A DNA stretch of 64,000 nucleotides from Pseudomonas lutea (GTDB taxonomy: Bacteria > Pseudomonadota > Gammaproteobacteria > Pseudomonadales > Pseudomonadaceae), in NCBI RefSeq assembly GCF_000759445.1, contig NZ_JRMB01000001.1, forward strand, positions 186,001-250,000, written 5' to 3'. Of this stretch, positions 52,967-61,489 are shown one piece after another; the stretch's first letter is position 1, and each line of letters opens with the position of its first letter. A program made the translations under genes and the position numbers. The notes below the pieces were generated by a model, which ran no database searches, was not told the origin of the DNA, and was given only the letters and a program-made list of their open reading frames with translations.

Positions 52967-53206
52967 ATGATTGCCTGCACACTTTCCAACCTGGAGCTGC
53001 GCGGAATTATAGAAAGTGCATTTCTTCCGCTGCGCTGCAATTGCACCGTCATGGAGGATGTCATGACGATGGAGGTCATAGACCCCGCCACCGAACGCGT
53101 CGAGCTGGTGGCATCCAACATTGCTCTGGACACGCTCGACAACAGTCATGCCCTGTGTGTGCTTATCCGGGAGCTGCAAGCTGAACTCGAGAAGACCCGA
53201 CATTGA
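52967..53206 (+). CDS. DUF1652 family protein
   Basis: A 79-residue small protein of DUF1652, a family largely restricted to pseudomonads. LSNLELRGIIESAFLPLRCNCTV and MTMEVIDPATERVELVASNI are the family core, ending in IRELQAELEK. GGAGGA stands six bases before the ATG at 52967; a TTG at 52961 is less likely. Function unknown; no membrane segment or signal. Confidence 0.82.
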   Translation: MIACTLSNLELRGIIESAFLPLRCNCTVMEDVMTMEVIDPATERVELVASNIALDTLDNSHALCVLIRELQAELEKTRH

Positions 53207-53315
53207 CGGTTCGCGGCGCAGAACGGCAGAGAGGGGCTCTAGCAATAATCGCCGTTCCACTTTATGTTGATGTGCTCAGGCCGCGATCAGGCCAGGCGGG
53301 ACATTGAGGATCTGC

Positions 53316-53798
53316 ATGCCGCATACGCAACCCAACGTTGATGAGTTATCCCGGACGGGGCTGGAACAGGCCCGCCCGGACGAGCCTGTGCTTGCGGATG
53401 AGTTGCCGTTGAAGCCGTCCGACCGGCGCCGCAAGGTCGTTCTTGGAATTGGCGGGCTGGTGTGTATTGCGGTGATAGGCGGGACGACCATCAGCACGAT
53501 GTTGCAGCGGCTTGAGACGCGCAATGCCAACTTTCAGCCGCCCATGACGTCGCTGGAACGTGAGCAGCTGCTGCCTCCCGAGCCGGTCCTTGAGGTCAAG
53601 CCTCAGGTGGACGGCCTGCGTTATGGCGCTGGCAATCCGGTCGCTCAGCCCTCTGCTGTCGATGATCAGAATTCCCCGGCGCATTCCGCGCTGGCAGCGT
53701 CGCCTTTTCAAGTGCCCCCGCCCAGTCCTTTGCGCAGTCCTCCTGCGGCTCCACTCGGCGTTGCTCAGGCCGTGCATGTGCACGGCACTGCGCAATAG
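53316..53798 (+). CDS. hypothetical single-pass membrane protein
   Basis: A 160-residue protein: an acidic cytoplasmic N-terminus, one membrane helix (VVLGIGGLVCIAVIGGTTISTML, residues about 41-63), then a Pro-rich periplasmic tail (PPPSPLRSPPAAPLG). The layout resembles the N-terminus of TrbI/VirB10-type or other envelope-spanning proteins, but the rest of such proteins is missing and no secretion genes are near. GAGGAT precedes the ATG at 53316. Confidence 0.65.
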   Translation: MPHTQPNVDELSRTGLEQARPDEPVLADELPLKPSDRRRKVVLGIGGLVCIAVIGGTTISTMLQRLETRNANFQPPMTSLEREQLLPPEPVLEVKPQVDGLRYGAGNPVAQPSAVDDQNSPAHSALAASPFQVPPPSPLRSPPAAPLGVAQAVHVHGTAQ

Positions 53799-53811
53799 CT
53801 CTGATCCGAAA

Positions 53812-54123
53812 TCAGTGCACCTGGTGGTGCTCGTTTTCAAACACCACCTTGAAGTGCTGCTCGCCATTGTCACGAACAACATAGTGCTCACGCACAGGAC
53901 CTGCCTCTATACGTCCTTCCATGGCAACCCGAATCACGGTTGATTTGGGCAGGTACTCCGGCACGTCACCAAAGATGGTCAGCTCGCGCAGACGATGGCC
54001 GCCATGCTCCACGCTGGCCAGCTGCACCCTGCACGTTGCCTGCATCGGAATGGGCCCAAACAGCGTGTCACGCGAATAGTCAATTTCAGCGATGCTGAAA
54101 GCGTTGTCATTGTCAGTGTTCAC
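53812..54123 (-). CDS. small hypothetical protein
   Basis: A 103-residue soluble protein from a GTG at 54123 with GAGAGGTGA upstream. Beta-rich (QATCRVQLASV, LRELTIFGDVPEYLP, STVIRVAMEGRI, QHFKVVFENEHHQVH); no known motif. It is convergent with the membrane-protein gene, 13 bases apart at the stops. Confidence 0.6.
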   Translation of the reverse strand: MNTDNDNAFSIAEIDYSRDTLFGPIPMQATCRVQLASVEHGGHRLRELTIFGDVPEYLPKSTVIRVAMEGRIEAGPVREHYVVRDNGEQHFKVVFENEHHQVH

Positions 54124-55004
54124 GGGAAGTCACCTCTCTGTCCCTGTCACAGTGGCGGGTCATGACAATGGAGGCATTCACGGTCTAAATAGTTCTCATC
54201 ATCTATCGGCATCTGCCGCCGCCCATCGGATCGATGCACGGAAGTCGCGATTAATGAGCCGCCTTTTCTGGAAACCTGTTAGTTGAATTTTGGCGCCAAT
54301 AATGGTTCGAGGAAGTTGAAAAACTAGATGATGTTAAAACTGCGGATCGGAAAGCGAGTTAGTGCGCGACAATCACATCGCTAAATTAAGAAATGGACTG
54401 GCTCCAACTACCCAACAGAAGGTTAAACCTATTTTATAAACAAATGACACGCCGATAGAGCGTGGTTAAAATGGCGTCAATAATAAATAAGCATTTTAAA
54501 TCAACGGCTTATGAGCATAGAGGTCAGTTTTTCATTCTTTCTCAAAAAATTGACACTCCATGGGTTCTTTGTAACTATCGCTTCACGTTTTCAATTTCTA
54601 AAAACGGCCGCACCTATCAAGCGCTGAGCTTTCGTGCCAGCGGGCCATGAGTGCAGGCGCGGAGCGAGTTGACGGTAGCGTCTCGACACAGAGGCCGCGG
54701 CTTTTGTCGCATCTGTCGGGCATTTGGGTCCTGTCTGCGACCGTTGTGTCGCTGGAAACACCAAACCCGAACGCTGGCCGTCATGAGCGGTTATGCGCTG
54801 ATTTCGATCCTCAGATACGTGTGACGGCACATTTGTCACTGCGGTAGTCATGCCTGCCAGGCAGCACGCCATTACGGCACTTAGTTGATTTAACTTGAAC
54901 GTCAAAACATCGCGTCAGCCAAACGCCAGTAAACCGCGCACCTCATCGTGGGCGTTTATAACGACAGCGGCGATACGGTAACGACCCAGCGTGGAGTAAC
55001 AGTT
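54124..55004. other. 881-base AT-richer gap with at most one small gene
   Basis: GC is clearly lower than on either side, most strongly at 54280-54620. One weak gene candidate is listed separately (54471-54650). A minus-strand frame from a TTG at 54905 starts with a signal-like stretch (LSAVMACCLAGMTTAVTNV) but has no ribosome site. Base composition suggests acquired or decayed DNA; no mobile-element gene or repeat remains. Confidence 0.5.
54471..54650 (+). CDS. doubtful small protein in the AT-rich gap
   Basis: About 59 residues from ATG 54471 (an upstream in-frame GTG exists at 54462). Basic and aromatic, without membrane segment; FFILSQKIDTPWVLCNYRFTFSI could be a beta sheet. There is no clear ribosome site and no recognised family. 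It may be a gene remnant. Confidence 0.25.
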   Translation: MASIINKHFKSTAYEHRGQFFILSQKIDTPWVLCNYRFTFSISKNGRTYQALSFRASGP

Positions 55005-56435
55005 ATGCAAGGAGATCATCTGGAAACCGTTTGCGGTTGCGTAGTGGGAGGTGCAGGACCTGCGGGAATGGGACTGCTTTTCAATGCACTGAAAAGTGGC
55101 GCCATGCCAGAACTCGCCAAGGAAGGCTTAATCATCGTCGACGCGAGTCCCACGCCGGGCACGGGTCGTTTGGGTGATTACCGCATCACGGCCAACTCGG
55201 TCGGCGATGTGTTCCTGGATTGTCTGCGCGATCCTGCCCTGCGCGACGTGTTCGAACCCCTGGAACAATCACCAGCCTATTGGCGCATCCGCCATCAGGC
55301 GCAGAGCGCACCTCAGCTGGCCGATGTCGCCGAACTGCTGGCCGAAGCCTCAAAGCTGGTGCTCGATTTTATCGTCGAACGCTATGGCGTGCAGTTATGG
55401 ACCGCCACGACCATTACCGAGATCGTTCGCGATGGCGACGATTATCAGGTGTGGGTCGAATCCGAGGGCCGCACGCGACGCATACGCAGCCGTGCAGTTG
55501 TCCTCAACCTGGGCGGCTGGCAAAACCCGCAACACTTGCTCGACAGCCTGGCGGATCAGGGCCTGGCAGTGCCCCCCTCGGCGCAGATCCAGAGCGCCGA
55601 TGCCCTGTTGAGGATGAATGCAGTGCAACTGCGTCACCTGTTCGCCAAGGCACTGGCTGCCAAGGGCAAGGTTTGTGTGGTCGGCGGGTCGCACAGCGCG
55701 TTCTCGGTGCTTGAGAATCTTGCGGACGCGCTGGAGTTCGCCGGCCTGGAAGAGGTCACGCTTGTCCATCGCTCGCCCATTCGCCTGTTCTACGAGACCG
55801 CTCAGGCCGCGCTCGACGCCGGCTATGCATTTGATGAAGCCAAGGACGTTTGTCCCGTTTCAGGTCGCGTCAATCGCTCGGGAGGCCTGCGTTATCGAGC
55901 ACTGGACGTTGGCCGTGAAGCGCTGTCCAAAGGACGGATCGGCAAAACCGGCGTACGCGTGGAGTTGCTGCAGACCGGCCATGGTGCAGGCGATCAATTC
56001 GAGCGTGCCCGTCAGGCCCTGGCCGAAGCCCACATCGTGGTGCAGTCCACCGGGTACCAGCCTTTGCTGCCGACTCTTCGTCATGCCGACGGCGAGGCTA
56101 TCCGGCTGATTGAGGTCAAAGGCGGGCTTGATTCCGATCCTACCGGGTGTCCCTTGGACGCCACGGGTCAGCGGCTGCACGGCTTGCACCTTTTTGGTCT
56201 GGGGGCTGGGCTGGGGGTTGATCCACGACTGGGCAGCGAAGCGTCTTTCGACGGCCGTATCTACGGCGTCTGGCAGTTCCATAACGACGCCAGCGGCGTG
56301 GTTATCGATTCGGTCCTGACCCGCTTGCAGACGCCCGCGATGCACCCGGCCATGGCTGTCCCGCGGCTGGTCTCCAGCCGTACCGAAGAACGGCTGCCAT
56401 TCCTCTGGCCCGTACTGGCTGGCGCGCAATCCTGA
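55005..56435 (+). CDS. FAD/NAD(P)-binding oxidoreductase, orphan flavoprotein
   Basis: A 476-residue flavoprotein. The N-terminal FAD motif is VVGGAGPAGMGLLFNAL (GxGxxG type), and a second dinucleotide motif VCVVGGSHSAFSVLENLADAL lies near residue 222, as in N-hydroxylating or flavin monooxygenases and the pyridine nucleotide oxidoreductases. AHIVVQSTGYQPLLPTL is the ATG-like segment of such enzymes. The reaction is unknown. GGAG precedes the ATG at 55005. It stands alone between an AT-rich gap and its own terminator. Confidence 0.78.
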   Translation: MQGDHLETVCGCVVGGAGPAGMGLLFNALKSGAMPELAKEGLIIVDASPTPGTGRLGDYRITANSVGDVFLDCLRDPALRDVFEPLEQSPAYWRIRHQAQSAPQLADVAELLAEASKLVLDFIVERYGVQLWTATTITEIVRDGDDYQVWVESEGRTRRIRSRAVVLNLGGWQNPQHLLDSLADQGLAVPPSAQIQSADALLRMNAVQLRHLFAKALAAKGKVCVVGGSHSAFSVLENLADALEFAGLEEVTLVHRSPIRLFYETAQAALDAGYAFDEAKDVCPVSGRVNRSGGLRYRALDVGREALSKGRIGKTGVRVELLQTGHGAGDQFERARQALAEAHIVVQSTGYQPLLPTLRHADGEAIRLIEVKGGLDSDPTGCPLDATGQRLHGLHLFGLGAGLGVDPRLGSEASFDGRIYGVWQFHNDASGVVIDSVLTRLQTPAMHPAMAVPRLVSSRTEERLPFLWPVLAGAQS

Positions 56436-56453
56436 CGCTGCTTGCAGTACCTG

Positions 56454-56489
56454 AATCCCGGCGCCCTAACGGTGGCCGGGATTTTTTTT
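56454..56489 (+). terminator. intrinsic terminator of the flavoprotein gene
   Basis: AATCCCGGC (56454-56462) and GCCGGGATT (56475-56483) form a 9-bp stem followed by a run of T to 56489, 19 bases past the stop codon. Confidence 0.92.
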
Positions 56490-56513
56490 GCCCGCAGTTG
56501 AGGTGTAACGCGT

Positions 56514-57770
56514 TTACCTGGCCGGCGTCTTGCTCGCCAGCTCCATGATCATCCGCGTCAGCAGGTAGATGCGCGGGGACACGCTCTCGACCTCTGCGTA
56601 CTCCTCGGGCGTATGGATGTTGCCGCCAACAATGCCGAAGCCGTCCAGCGTTGGCACGCCTACGCCTGCCGACAAGCTGGCGTCCGCCGCGCCGCCGCTG
56701 CCCTCGACAGTCAGCTTGCGGCCCAGCTCTGCGTAAATGCCCTGAGCCATGTCGACGAGTTTGTCGGTTTCGGGTGTCTGCGGCATCGGCGGGAGGCCGC
56801 GCTCAAGGCGGGTGGTCACTTCGGTGTCCGGTATCAATTTGTCAGCCGAAACGCGCACCAGGTCTTTCTCGATGCGGTCGAATTCTTCCGGTACGGCGGC
56901 ACGCACGTCCGCCTTGGCAGTGGCGTGGTCCGGGATCACGTTGGTGCGGTCGCCTGCGTCGAGCACGGTGAAGTTGATGGTGGTCTTTTTGTCGGCGTCG
57001 CCGAGTTTGCCCAGCTGCAGGATCTGGTGCGCAACCTCCATGGCTGCGTTACGCCCCAGTTCTGGCGCGACGCCAGCGTGGGAGGCCTTGCCCTTGACGT
57101 CGACCACCGCGGTTGCGCTGCCCTTGCGCCAGATGACCAGGCCGTCGGCGGGGCGCCCCGGCTCAAGGTTCAGCGTCACGTCATGCTGTTTGGCGACCTT
57201 CTGAATCAGCGCAGTGGCGGCAGCCGAGCCGGTTTCCTCGCTGGCATCCAGAAGGAAGGAGATTTGTGCGTAATCCTTGAAGTCGAGTTTCTTGAGGATT
57301 TTCAGTGCGTAGATGCCGGCCACGATACCGCCTTTGTCATCCATCACGCCGGGGCCGTATGCCCGGCCATCCTTGATATGGAAGGGACGCGCGGCAGCCG
57401 ACCCTTCTTTGAAAACAGTGTCCATGTGCGCCATCAACAGAATTTTGGCTTTGCCGGTGCCCTTGAGCGTAGCCACCACATGCTGGCTTTTATCGGGTGC
57501 TGTATTGGGGAACATTTCGATGGTCGCGCCGAGGGCTTTGAGCTGCTCGACGACAATGTCGCGTACTTGCGTCAGGCCCGACTCGTAACCGGAGCCGGAA
57601 TCTATATTGACCAGTTGCTCCAGCAGTTTCAGGGCTTCGTCCTTGTACTGGTCGGCGCTGGTCTGGACGTTTTTGTTCGGTTCGGCCGCGCAAGCGGGCG
57701 CTACTGCGCAGACGGCGATGCCAAGCGTCAGCGCACTGGCAAGAAGAGAGCGGGTGAGGGTCAATGTCAT
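56514..57770 (-). CDS. secreted M20-family peptidase (glutamate carboxypeptidase-like)
   Basis: A 418-residue zinc peptidase with a signal peptide (SLLASALTLGIAVCAVAPACA, cleavage near residue 29). Zinc ligands and catalytic residues are visible: His115 and Asp117 (AHMDTV), Asp145 (GVMDDKGG), Glu178-Glu179 (DASEETGS), and a C-terminal His (GGNIHTPEEYAE). A dimerisation domain sits in between (GKASHAGVAPELGRNA). It resembles carboxypeptidase G2, which removes C-terminal glutamate from folates and peptides in the periplasm. AAGGA precedes the ATG. Confidence 0.88.
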   Translation of the reverse strand: MTLTLTRSLLASALTLGIAVCAVAPACAAEPNKNVQTSADQYKDEALKLLEQLVNIDSGSGYESGLTQVRDIVVEQLKALGATIEMFPNTAPDKSQHVVATLKGTGKAKILLMAHMDTVFKEGSAAARPFHIKDGRAYGPGVMDDKGGIVAGIYALKILKKLDFKDYAQISFLLDASEETGSAAATALIQKVAKQHDVTLNLEPGRPADGLVIWRKGSATAVVDVKGKASHAGVAPELGRNAAMEVAHQILQLGKLGDADKKTTINFTVLDAGDRTNVIPDHATAKADVRAAVPEEFDRIEKDLVRVSADKLIPDTEVTTRLERGLPPMPQTPETDKLVDMAQGIYAELGRKLTVEGSGGAADASLSAGVGVPTLDGFGIVGGNIHTPEEYAEVESVSPRIYLLTRMIMELASKTPAR

Positions 57771-57931
57771 GGTCGGTCCTTGGATGGCATGAAAGGGTCT
57801 CCACCCCTACCGTAGCCCGTTGCCCGGCACAACGCATCGCAAAAAACGCTGTTCGCTTTGGCAAAAACGCCGAACCTTTGCGCTGAGCTACCCTCAACAT
57901 TCCTACATTAGTCAGTCGAGGAGAGCCACTC

Positions 57932-58168
57932 ATGCCGGTTAAGCACGATTTGTACGCAGACTTGGGCGTCACCAAGGAAGAACTCGGCAAGCGCCGGGGT
58001 GGGGACGCGAAGCTCAACGCACTGGTCGATCAATACGATGAGCTGGACGCCCAGATCGTCGGTATCGAAGACAAGGGCGATGCTTCCGACGACGAGCTGC
58101 GCACGCTCAAGGAAAAGCGCCTGCTGGCCAAAGACAAGATTGCCAGACAGTTAAGCGAAGCCAGCTGA
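57932..58168 (+). CDS. YdcH-family (DUF465) small protein
   Basis: A 78-residue highly charged helical protein (NALVDQYDELDAQIVGIEDKG, then DDELRTLKEKRLLAKDKIARQL), predicted as a coiled-coil hairpin as in YdcH/DUF465. The C-terminal LKEKRLLAKDKI is the family core. Function unknown. It is divergent from the peptidase gene and ends before a perfect bidirectional terminator. Confidence 0.82.
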   Translation: MPVKHDLYADLGVTKEELGKRRGGDAKLNALVDQYDELDAQIVGIEDKGDASDDELRTLKEKRLLAKDKIARQLSEAS

Positions 58169-58187
58169 TCCGGTTTAATGCCGCAGC

Positions 58188-58231
58188 AACTAAAACGGCC
58201 GACCTCTTATGGAGGTCGGCCGTTTTTAGTT
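58188..58231 (+). terminator. intrinsic terminator after the DUF465 gene
   Basis: AAAACGGCCGACCTC pairs with GAGGTCGGCCGTTTT around a short loop, and the stem extends to AACT/AGTT. The T-run in both directions makes it bidirectional, so it may also end transcripts from csrA. Confidence 0.92.
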
Positions 58232-58391
58232 GGCGTCTCCTGTTGTCTGACAACTAGCCAGACTTTCAGGAAGTTCATCTTCGGCCGGGATCAATCACGT
58301 TGTTGTGCCGGGCTTAGTTAGCGCTGGCAAACAACTATGGATCCAAAGTTCGGACGAAAAAAACGGCGTCTGGTCAGTCGCCGTCGCCGAC

Positions 58392-58418
58392 CTGTCAGCA
58401 CCGGGTGGTGGCTGACAG
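58392..58418. other. hairpin 3' of csrA
   Basis: CTGTCAGC and GCTGACAG form a perfect 8-bp stem, with a further CACC/GGTG pairing inside the loop. It lies 28 bases past the csrA stop on the minus strand but lacks a T-run. Confidence 0.5.
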
Positions 58419-58445
58419 TGATCGAATAAGCATAAGCCGGTCGGC

Positions 58446-58634
58446 TTATTGCGGATCCTGGTCCGGTGCAGTCTCGGCCTTGATGCGCTTGTAGATTTCT
58501 TCGCGGTGCACTGAAACATCTTTCGGAGCGTTGATGCCGAGACGGACTTGAAGGCCCTGAACGCCCAGAATGGTAACGGTGATGTCGTCACCAATGTTTA
58601 TGCTTTCGCCGACTTTACGGGTAAGTATCAACAT
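58446..58634 (-). CDS. csrA: CsrA/Rsm-family RNA-binding regulator
   Basis: A 62-residue CsrA homologue. The core [20 protein letters not shown], the loop [17 protein letters not shown] and the RNA-binding HREEIYKRI are all intact, including the key Arg44-equivalent. It binds GGA motifs in mRNA leaders and represses or stabilises messages; its activity is titrated by RsmX/Y/Z-type RNAs. Pseudomonads carry several paralogues; this one is closer to the RsmE-like ([10 protein letters not shown]) branch than to RsmA. AAGGAAAAG precedes the ATG at 58634. Confidence 0.93.
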   Translation of the reverse strand: MLILTRKVGESINIGDDITVTILGVQGLQVRLGINAPKDVSVHREEIYKRIKAETAPDQDPQ

Positions 58635-59151
58635 AATCTTTTCCTTGATGGCCTCATGAAGCGCCTCTGCCGGGAGGCTGGCGTGAGCCTTTGGGTGGTG
58701 GTAAATGCCGGATGCATCCAAATGCGTTCATCAGTATGACGCCATTGGTACGATTTTAATTCCCCAGGTGCGCGGCTTTGACACAGTTGGCGTCGTTCCC
58801 GGGGCCGACCGGCATGCGAATGTTGCCTGATGCTGGCGGTGAATTCCTGTGCGAATTGGCTATCACATCGATAGCCGACCCCGCGCGGCGCCTATTCCAC
58901 ACTCCTTTGGGCTTTATTGCAAAGAACTCGTGCCACGCGGCAATGAAATTTTCATTAGGTTGCTTTGTGTGAGTTTTCTGGAAGGAGTGTAGGAGACTTC
59001 CCGATTGATATCGGCAAAACGGCGTAACTTTAATCCAATTGATGACCGGATGTGTGAACGGTTTTGTATCTGCGAGGATTCACGCAAGCTCGCCGGTTGA
59101 AGCAGGTTCGCCGAAGAGGCCGTTTTGGATTCACCCGGCGTCAGAAACGAC
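58635..59151. other. spacer with the csrA promoter; no gene seen
   Basis: About 520 bases between csrA and the gluconate permease gene, both on the minus strand. The right half is AT-richer near 58965-59040. No RNA gene or repeat can be supported; an Rsm-type small RNA would show repeated hairpin GGA motifs, which I do not see. Confidence 0.4.
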
Positions 59152-59174
59152 ATGCCCACCGCGAGGGTGGGCAT
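59152..59174 (-). terminator. probable terminator hairpin of gnuT
   Basis: ATGCCCACC (59152-59160) and GGTGGGCAT (59166-59174) form a 9-bp stem, 49 bases past the gnuT stop. The following minus-strand bases TGTCGTTTC form only a weak T-tract. Confidence 0.55.
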
Positions 59175-59222
59175 GGGGTGCGGCGAGCAGGATCGCAGCA
59201 GCAGAAGGCTGCGATCAGCGCA

Positions 59223-60575
59223 TCAGACCACGAGCGACAACAGCATGATCAGGATGATGCCAACGACCGACAGGATGGTTTCCATCACGGTCCACGTCTT
59301 CAGCGTTTCAACCACGGTCATGTTGAAGTACTGCTTCACCAGCCAGAAGCCTGCGTCGTTCACGTGGGACAGAATCAGCGAACCTGCGCCTGTCGCCAGG
59401 ACCAGCAGTTCGCGGTTGACGCCGGGCACCATGCCAACCACCGGTGCGACAATACCCGCACCGGTGATGGTCGCGACCGTTGCCGAACCTGTGGCAACCC
59501 GGATCACCGCAGCCACCAGCCACGCCAGCAAAATCGGCGAGATCTGGGCCTGAACCGCCATGTGGCCGATCAGGTTGCCCACACCGCTGTCCACCAGCAT
59601 CTGCTTGAAGCCACCGCCAGCACCGACGATCAGCACGATGGCTGCGACCGGTGCCAGGCTCTGGTCCAGCAGCTTCATGACGTGTTCACGGCTGAAGCCG
59701 CGTGCCGAACCGAAGGTGTAGAAAGCCAGCAGCAGGGCGAAGAGCAGGGCCGAAATCGGGTGACCGATGAAGTCCATCCAGATGCGGAAGATATGACCGG
59801 CTGGCAGGGCAACGTCTGCAAACGTCTTGAGCAGCATCAGGAACACCGGCAACAGGATCGTCACCAGGGTGATGGCGAAGCTTGGCAGGTTTTCGTTGGT
59901 CGACTCCTTTGCAATCTGGTCCATCAGCTCCTGCGAAGGATTGCCCGGGATGCGCTTGGCAATCCACTTGCCGAAGATCGGGCCGGCAATGATGGCTGTC
60001 GGGAACGCTACGATCAGGCCGTAGAAAATCGTCTTGCCGATGTCCGCGTTAAAGATGCCGATAGCCAGCAGCGGGCCCGGGTGCGGCGGCACCAGGCCGT
60101 GAACAGCAGACAGGCCTGCCAGCAACGGGATCCCAATCTTGACGATCGACACGCCGCTGCGGCGGGCAACGATGAACACCAGCGGGATCAGCAGCACGAA
60201 GCCGATTTCGAAGAACAGCGGGATACCCACTAGAAACGCCGAAAACATCATGGCCCAGTGGACGCGATCCTTGCCGAAGCGACGAATCAGCGTCTGGGCA
60301 ATCTGGTCGGCGCCGCCGGAGTCGGCCATCAGCTTGCCGAGCATGGTGCCCAGGCCGAGGATGATACCGACGAAGCCCAGCACGCCGCCGAAGCCGTCCT
60401 GGAACGACTTCATCACTTTTTCCACTGGCATCCCGGAGGTCAGCCCGAGAAAACCTGCGGCAATGGTCAAGGCGATGAAAGGGTGGACTTTGAACTTGGT
60501 GATCAACAGCACAAGGCCGATGATCGTCACCAACGCATCGACCAGCAGATACGTCTCTTGAGTCATACCAAACAT
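59223..60575 (-). CDS. gnuT: gluconate permease (GntP family)
   Basis: A 450-residue transporter with about 12-14 membrane segments. FFEIGFVLLIPLVFIVARRSG and HGLVPPHPGPLLAIGIFNADIGKTI are the GntP signatures. It imports gluconate with protons. GGAGAG precedes the ATG at 60575. It is last in the gntR-gntK-gnuT group, the same set as P. aeruginosa PA2320-PA2322, and has its own GntR-like operator upstream at 60668-60681. Confidence 0.9.
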   Translation of the reverse strand: MFGMTQETYLLVDALVTIIGLVLLITKFKVHPFIALTIAAGFLGLTSGMPVEKVMKSFQDGFGGVLGFVGIILGLGTMLGKLMADSGGADQIAQTLIRRFGKDRVHWAMMFSAFLVGIPLFFEIGFVLLIPLVFIVARRSGVSIVKIGIPLLAGLSAVHGLVPPHPGPLLAIGIFNADIGKTIFYGLIVAFPTAIIAGPIFGKWIAKRIPGNPSQELMDQIAKESTNENLPSFAITLVTILLPVFLMLLKTFADVALPAGHIFRIWMDFIGHPISALLFALLLAFYTFGSARGFSREHVMKLLDQSLAPVAAIVLIVGAGGGFKQMLVDSGVGNLIGHMAVQAQISPILLAWLVAAVIRVATGSATVATITGAGIVAPVVGMVPGVNRELLVLATGAGSLILSHVNDAGFWLVKQYFNMTVVETLKTWTVMETILSVVGIILIMLLSLVV

Positions 60576-60667
60576 GGGGGTGTCTCTCCGTTGTATTTTG
60601 TTTTTTTGGAGCTACTGCTCAGCGCCGTTGGTTGGGGGCCTGCCTGTTGACCGGGCAGGTCCGTCAG

Positions 60668-60681
60668 AGACAGCGCTATCT
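60668..60681. promoter_or_regulatory. GntR-type operator upstream of gnuT
   Basis: AGACAGCGCTATCT is a 14-bp palindrome with one mismatched pair, centred on AGCGCT, 93 bases before the gnuT start and inside the gap after gntK. Two sites with the same core lie at 61277 and 61417. P. aeruginosa GntR sites contain TAGCGCT, which matches the 61417 site and the bottom strand here. Confidence 0.75.
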
Positions 60682-60705
60682 TTGTCGCTCACGCCTGATC
60701 AGTGA

Positions 60706-61260
60706 TCAAGAGCCGGTGAGAGCACTGGCAGATTGGAGTTGCGAATCGCGCCACCAGCTGGCTGCCTCAACACCGATGGTCTCGATCGGCTTTGTGGCAT
60801 CCACGACCAACGTGCGGTCTTCGTTGTACGGAGGCTCGAGGGTGGCGAACTGGCTGTCGACCAGGCTGGCCGGCATGAAATGCCCGGGGCGGTGAGCGCA
60901 CCGTTCGGTGGCCAGTTCCCGGGTCAGCTCCAGAAACACGAAACCCAGACCCGGCACGGCTGCACGCAGACGGTCGCGGTAGATGAGCTTGAGGGAGGAG
61001 CAGGTCAGGACAGGCTTTTCGCCATTGGCCAGTGCTGCGGCGACTTCCTCGCCGAGGCGGGTGAGCCAGCCGGCACGGTCTTCGTCGTTGAGCGGATGGC
61101 CGTCGCTCATCTTTTTGATGTTGGCAGGAGGATGGAACGCATCACCCTCGATCAGGCGGCCGCCGCTGTTCTCAGCGATGGCAGCACCGACGGCACTCTT
61201 GCCGCAGCCGGAAACACCCATTACCACGATGGCGGAAATAGCTTGTGGAGCAGTAGTCAT
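60706..61260 (-). CDS. gntK: gluconokinase
   Basis: A 184-residue kinase that makes 6-phosphogluconate for the Entner-Doudoroff pathway. Walker A is GVSGCGKS (15-22), and EGDAFHPPANIKKMSDGHPLNDEDRAGWL is the gluconate-site segment of the family; FLELTRELATERCAHRPGHFMPASLVDSQFATLE is also typical. GAGG precedes ATG 61260. An operator palindrome (61277-61290) sits right at its ribosome-site side, so binding there would block the promoter or the transcript start. Confidence 0.93.
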   Translation of the reverse strand: MTTAPQAISAIVVMGVSGCGKSAVGAAIAENSGGRLIEGDAFHPPANIKKMSDGHPLNDEDRAGWLTRLGEEVAAALANGEKPVLTCSSLKLIYRDRLRAAVPGLGFVFLELTRELATERCAHRPGHFMPASLVDSQFATLEPPYNEDRTLVVDATKPIETIGVEAASWWRDSQLQSASALTGS

Positions 61261-61276
61261 AAAAACCTCGTCCCGG

Positions 61277-61290
61277 AGACAGCGCTGTCT
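61277..61290. promoter_or_regulatory. perfect 14-bp GntR-type operator upstream of gntK
   Basis: AGACAGCGCTGTCT is a perfect palindrome, 17 bases before the gntK start codon. It matches the gnuT site at 12 or more of 14 positions. Confidence 0.78.
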
Positions 61291-61416
61291 TCGCCGAATG
61301 GTGTGCAAGTCCGGCAAGACTGTTTCCAGGTGTAGTCATTGTTATGGGTATCTCGCTGATCCATGAGATGCACCGATCCAGTCGTTGGAGCGATCGAAAA
61401 GTTGCGGGCCTCCGTG

Positions 61417-61430
61417 AGATAGCGCTACCT
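61417..61430. promoter_or_regulatory. GntR-type operator upstream of gntR
   Basis: AGATAGCGCTACCT keeps the AGCGCT core with weaker arms, 60 bases before the gntR start, and so may serve autorepression. It contains the TAGCGCT word known from P. aeruginosa GntR sites. Confidence 0.65.
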
Positions 61431-61489
61431 TAGAGCCCATCCGAGACAATCGCAACCCCCGCCGCTTTCTTCCAATCAGTTGGCAAAGC

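Noticed and set aside
54591..54905. 104-residue minus-strand frame with a signal-like start
   Set aside because: Start codon would be TTG without a ribosome site, and the sequence after the hydrophobic stretch looks random.
58735..59150. Possible Rsm-type small RNA next to csrA
   Set aside because: I could not find the repeated hairpin GGA motifs or a suitable terminator needed to support it.
59064..60233. 389-residue frame opposite gnuT
   Set aside because: Antisense of a clear GntP transporter; low-complexity Gln/Arg/Asp composition.
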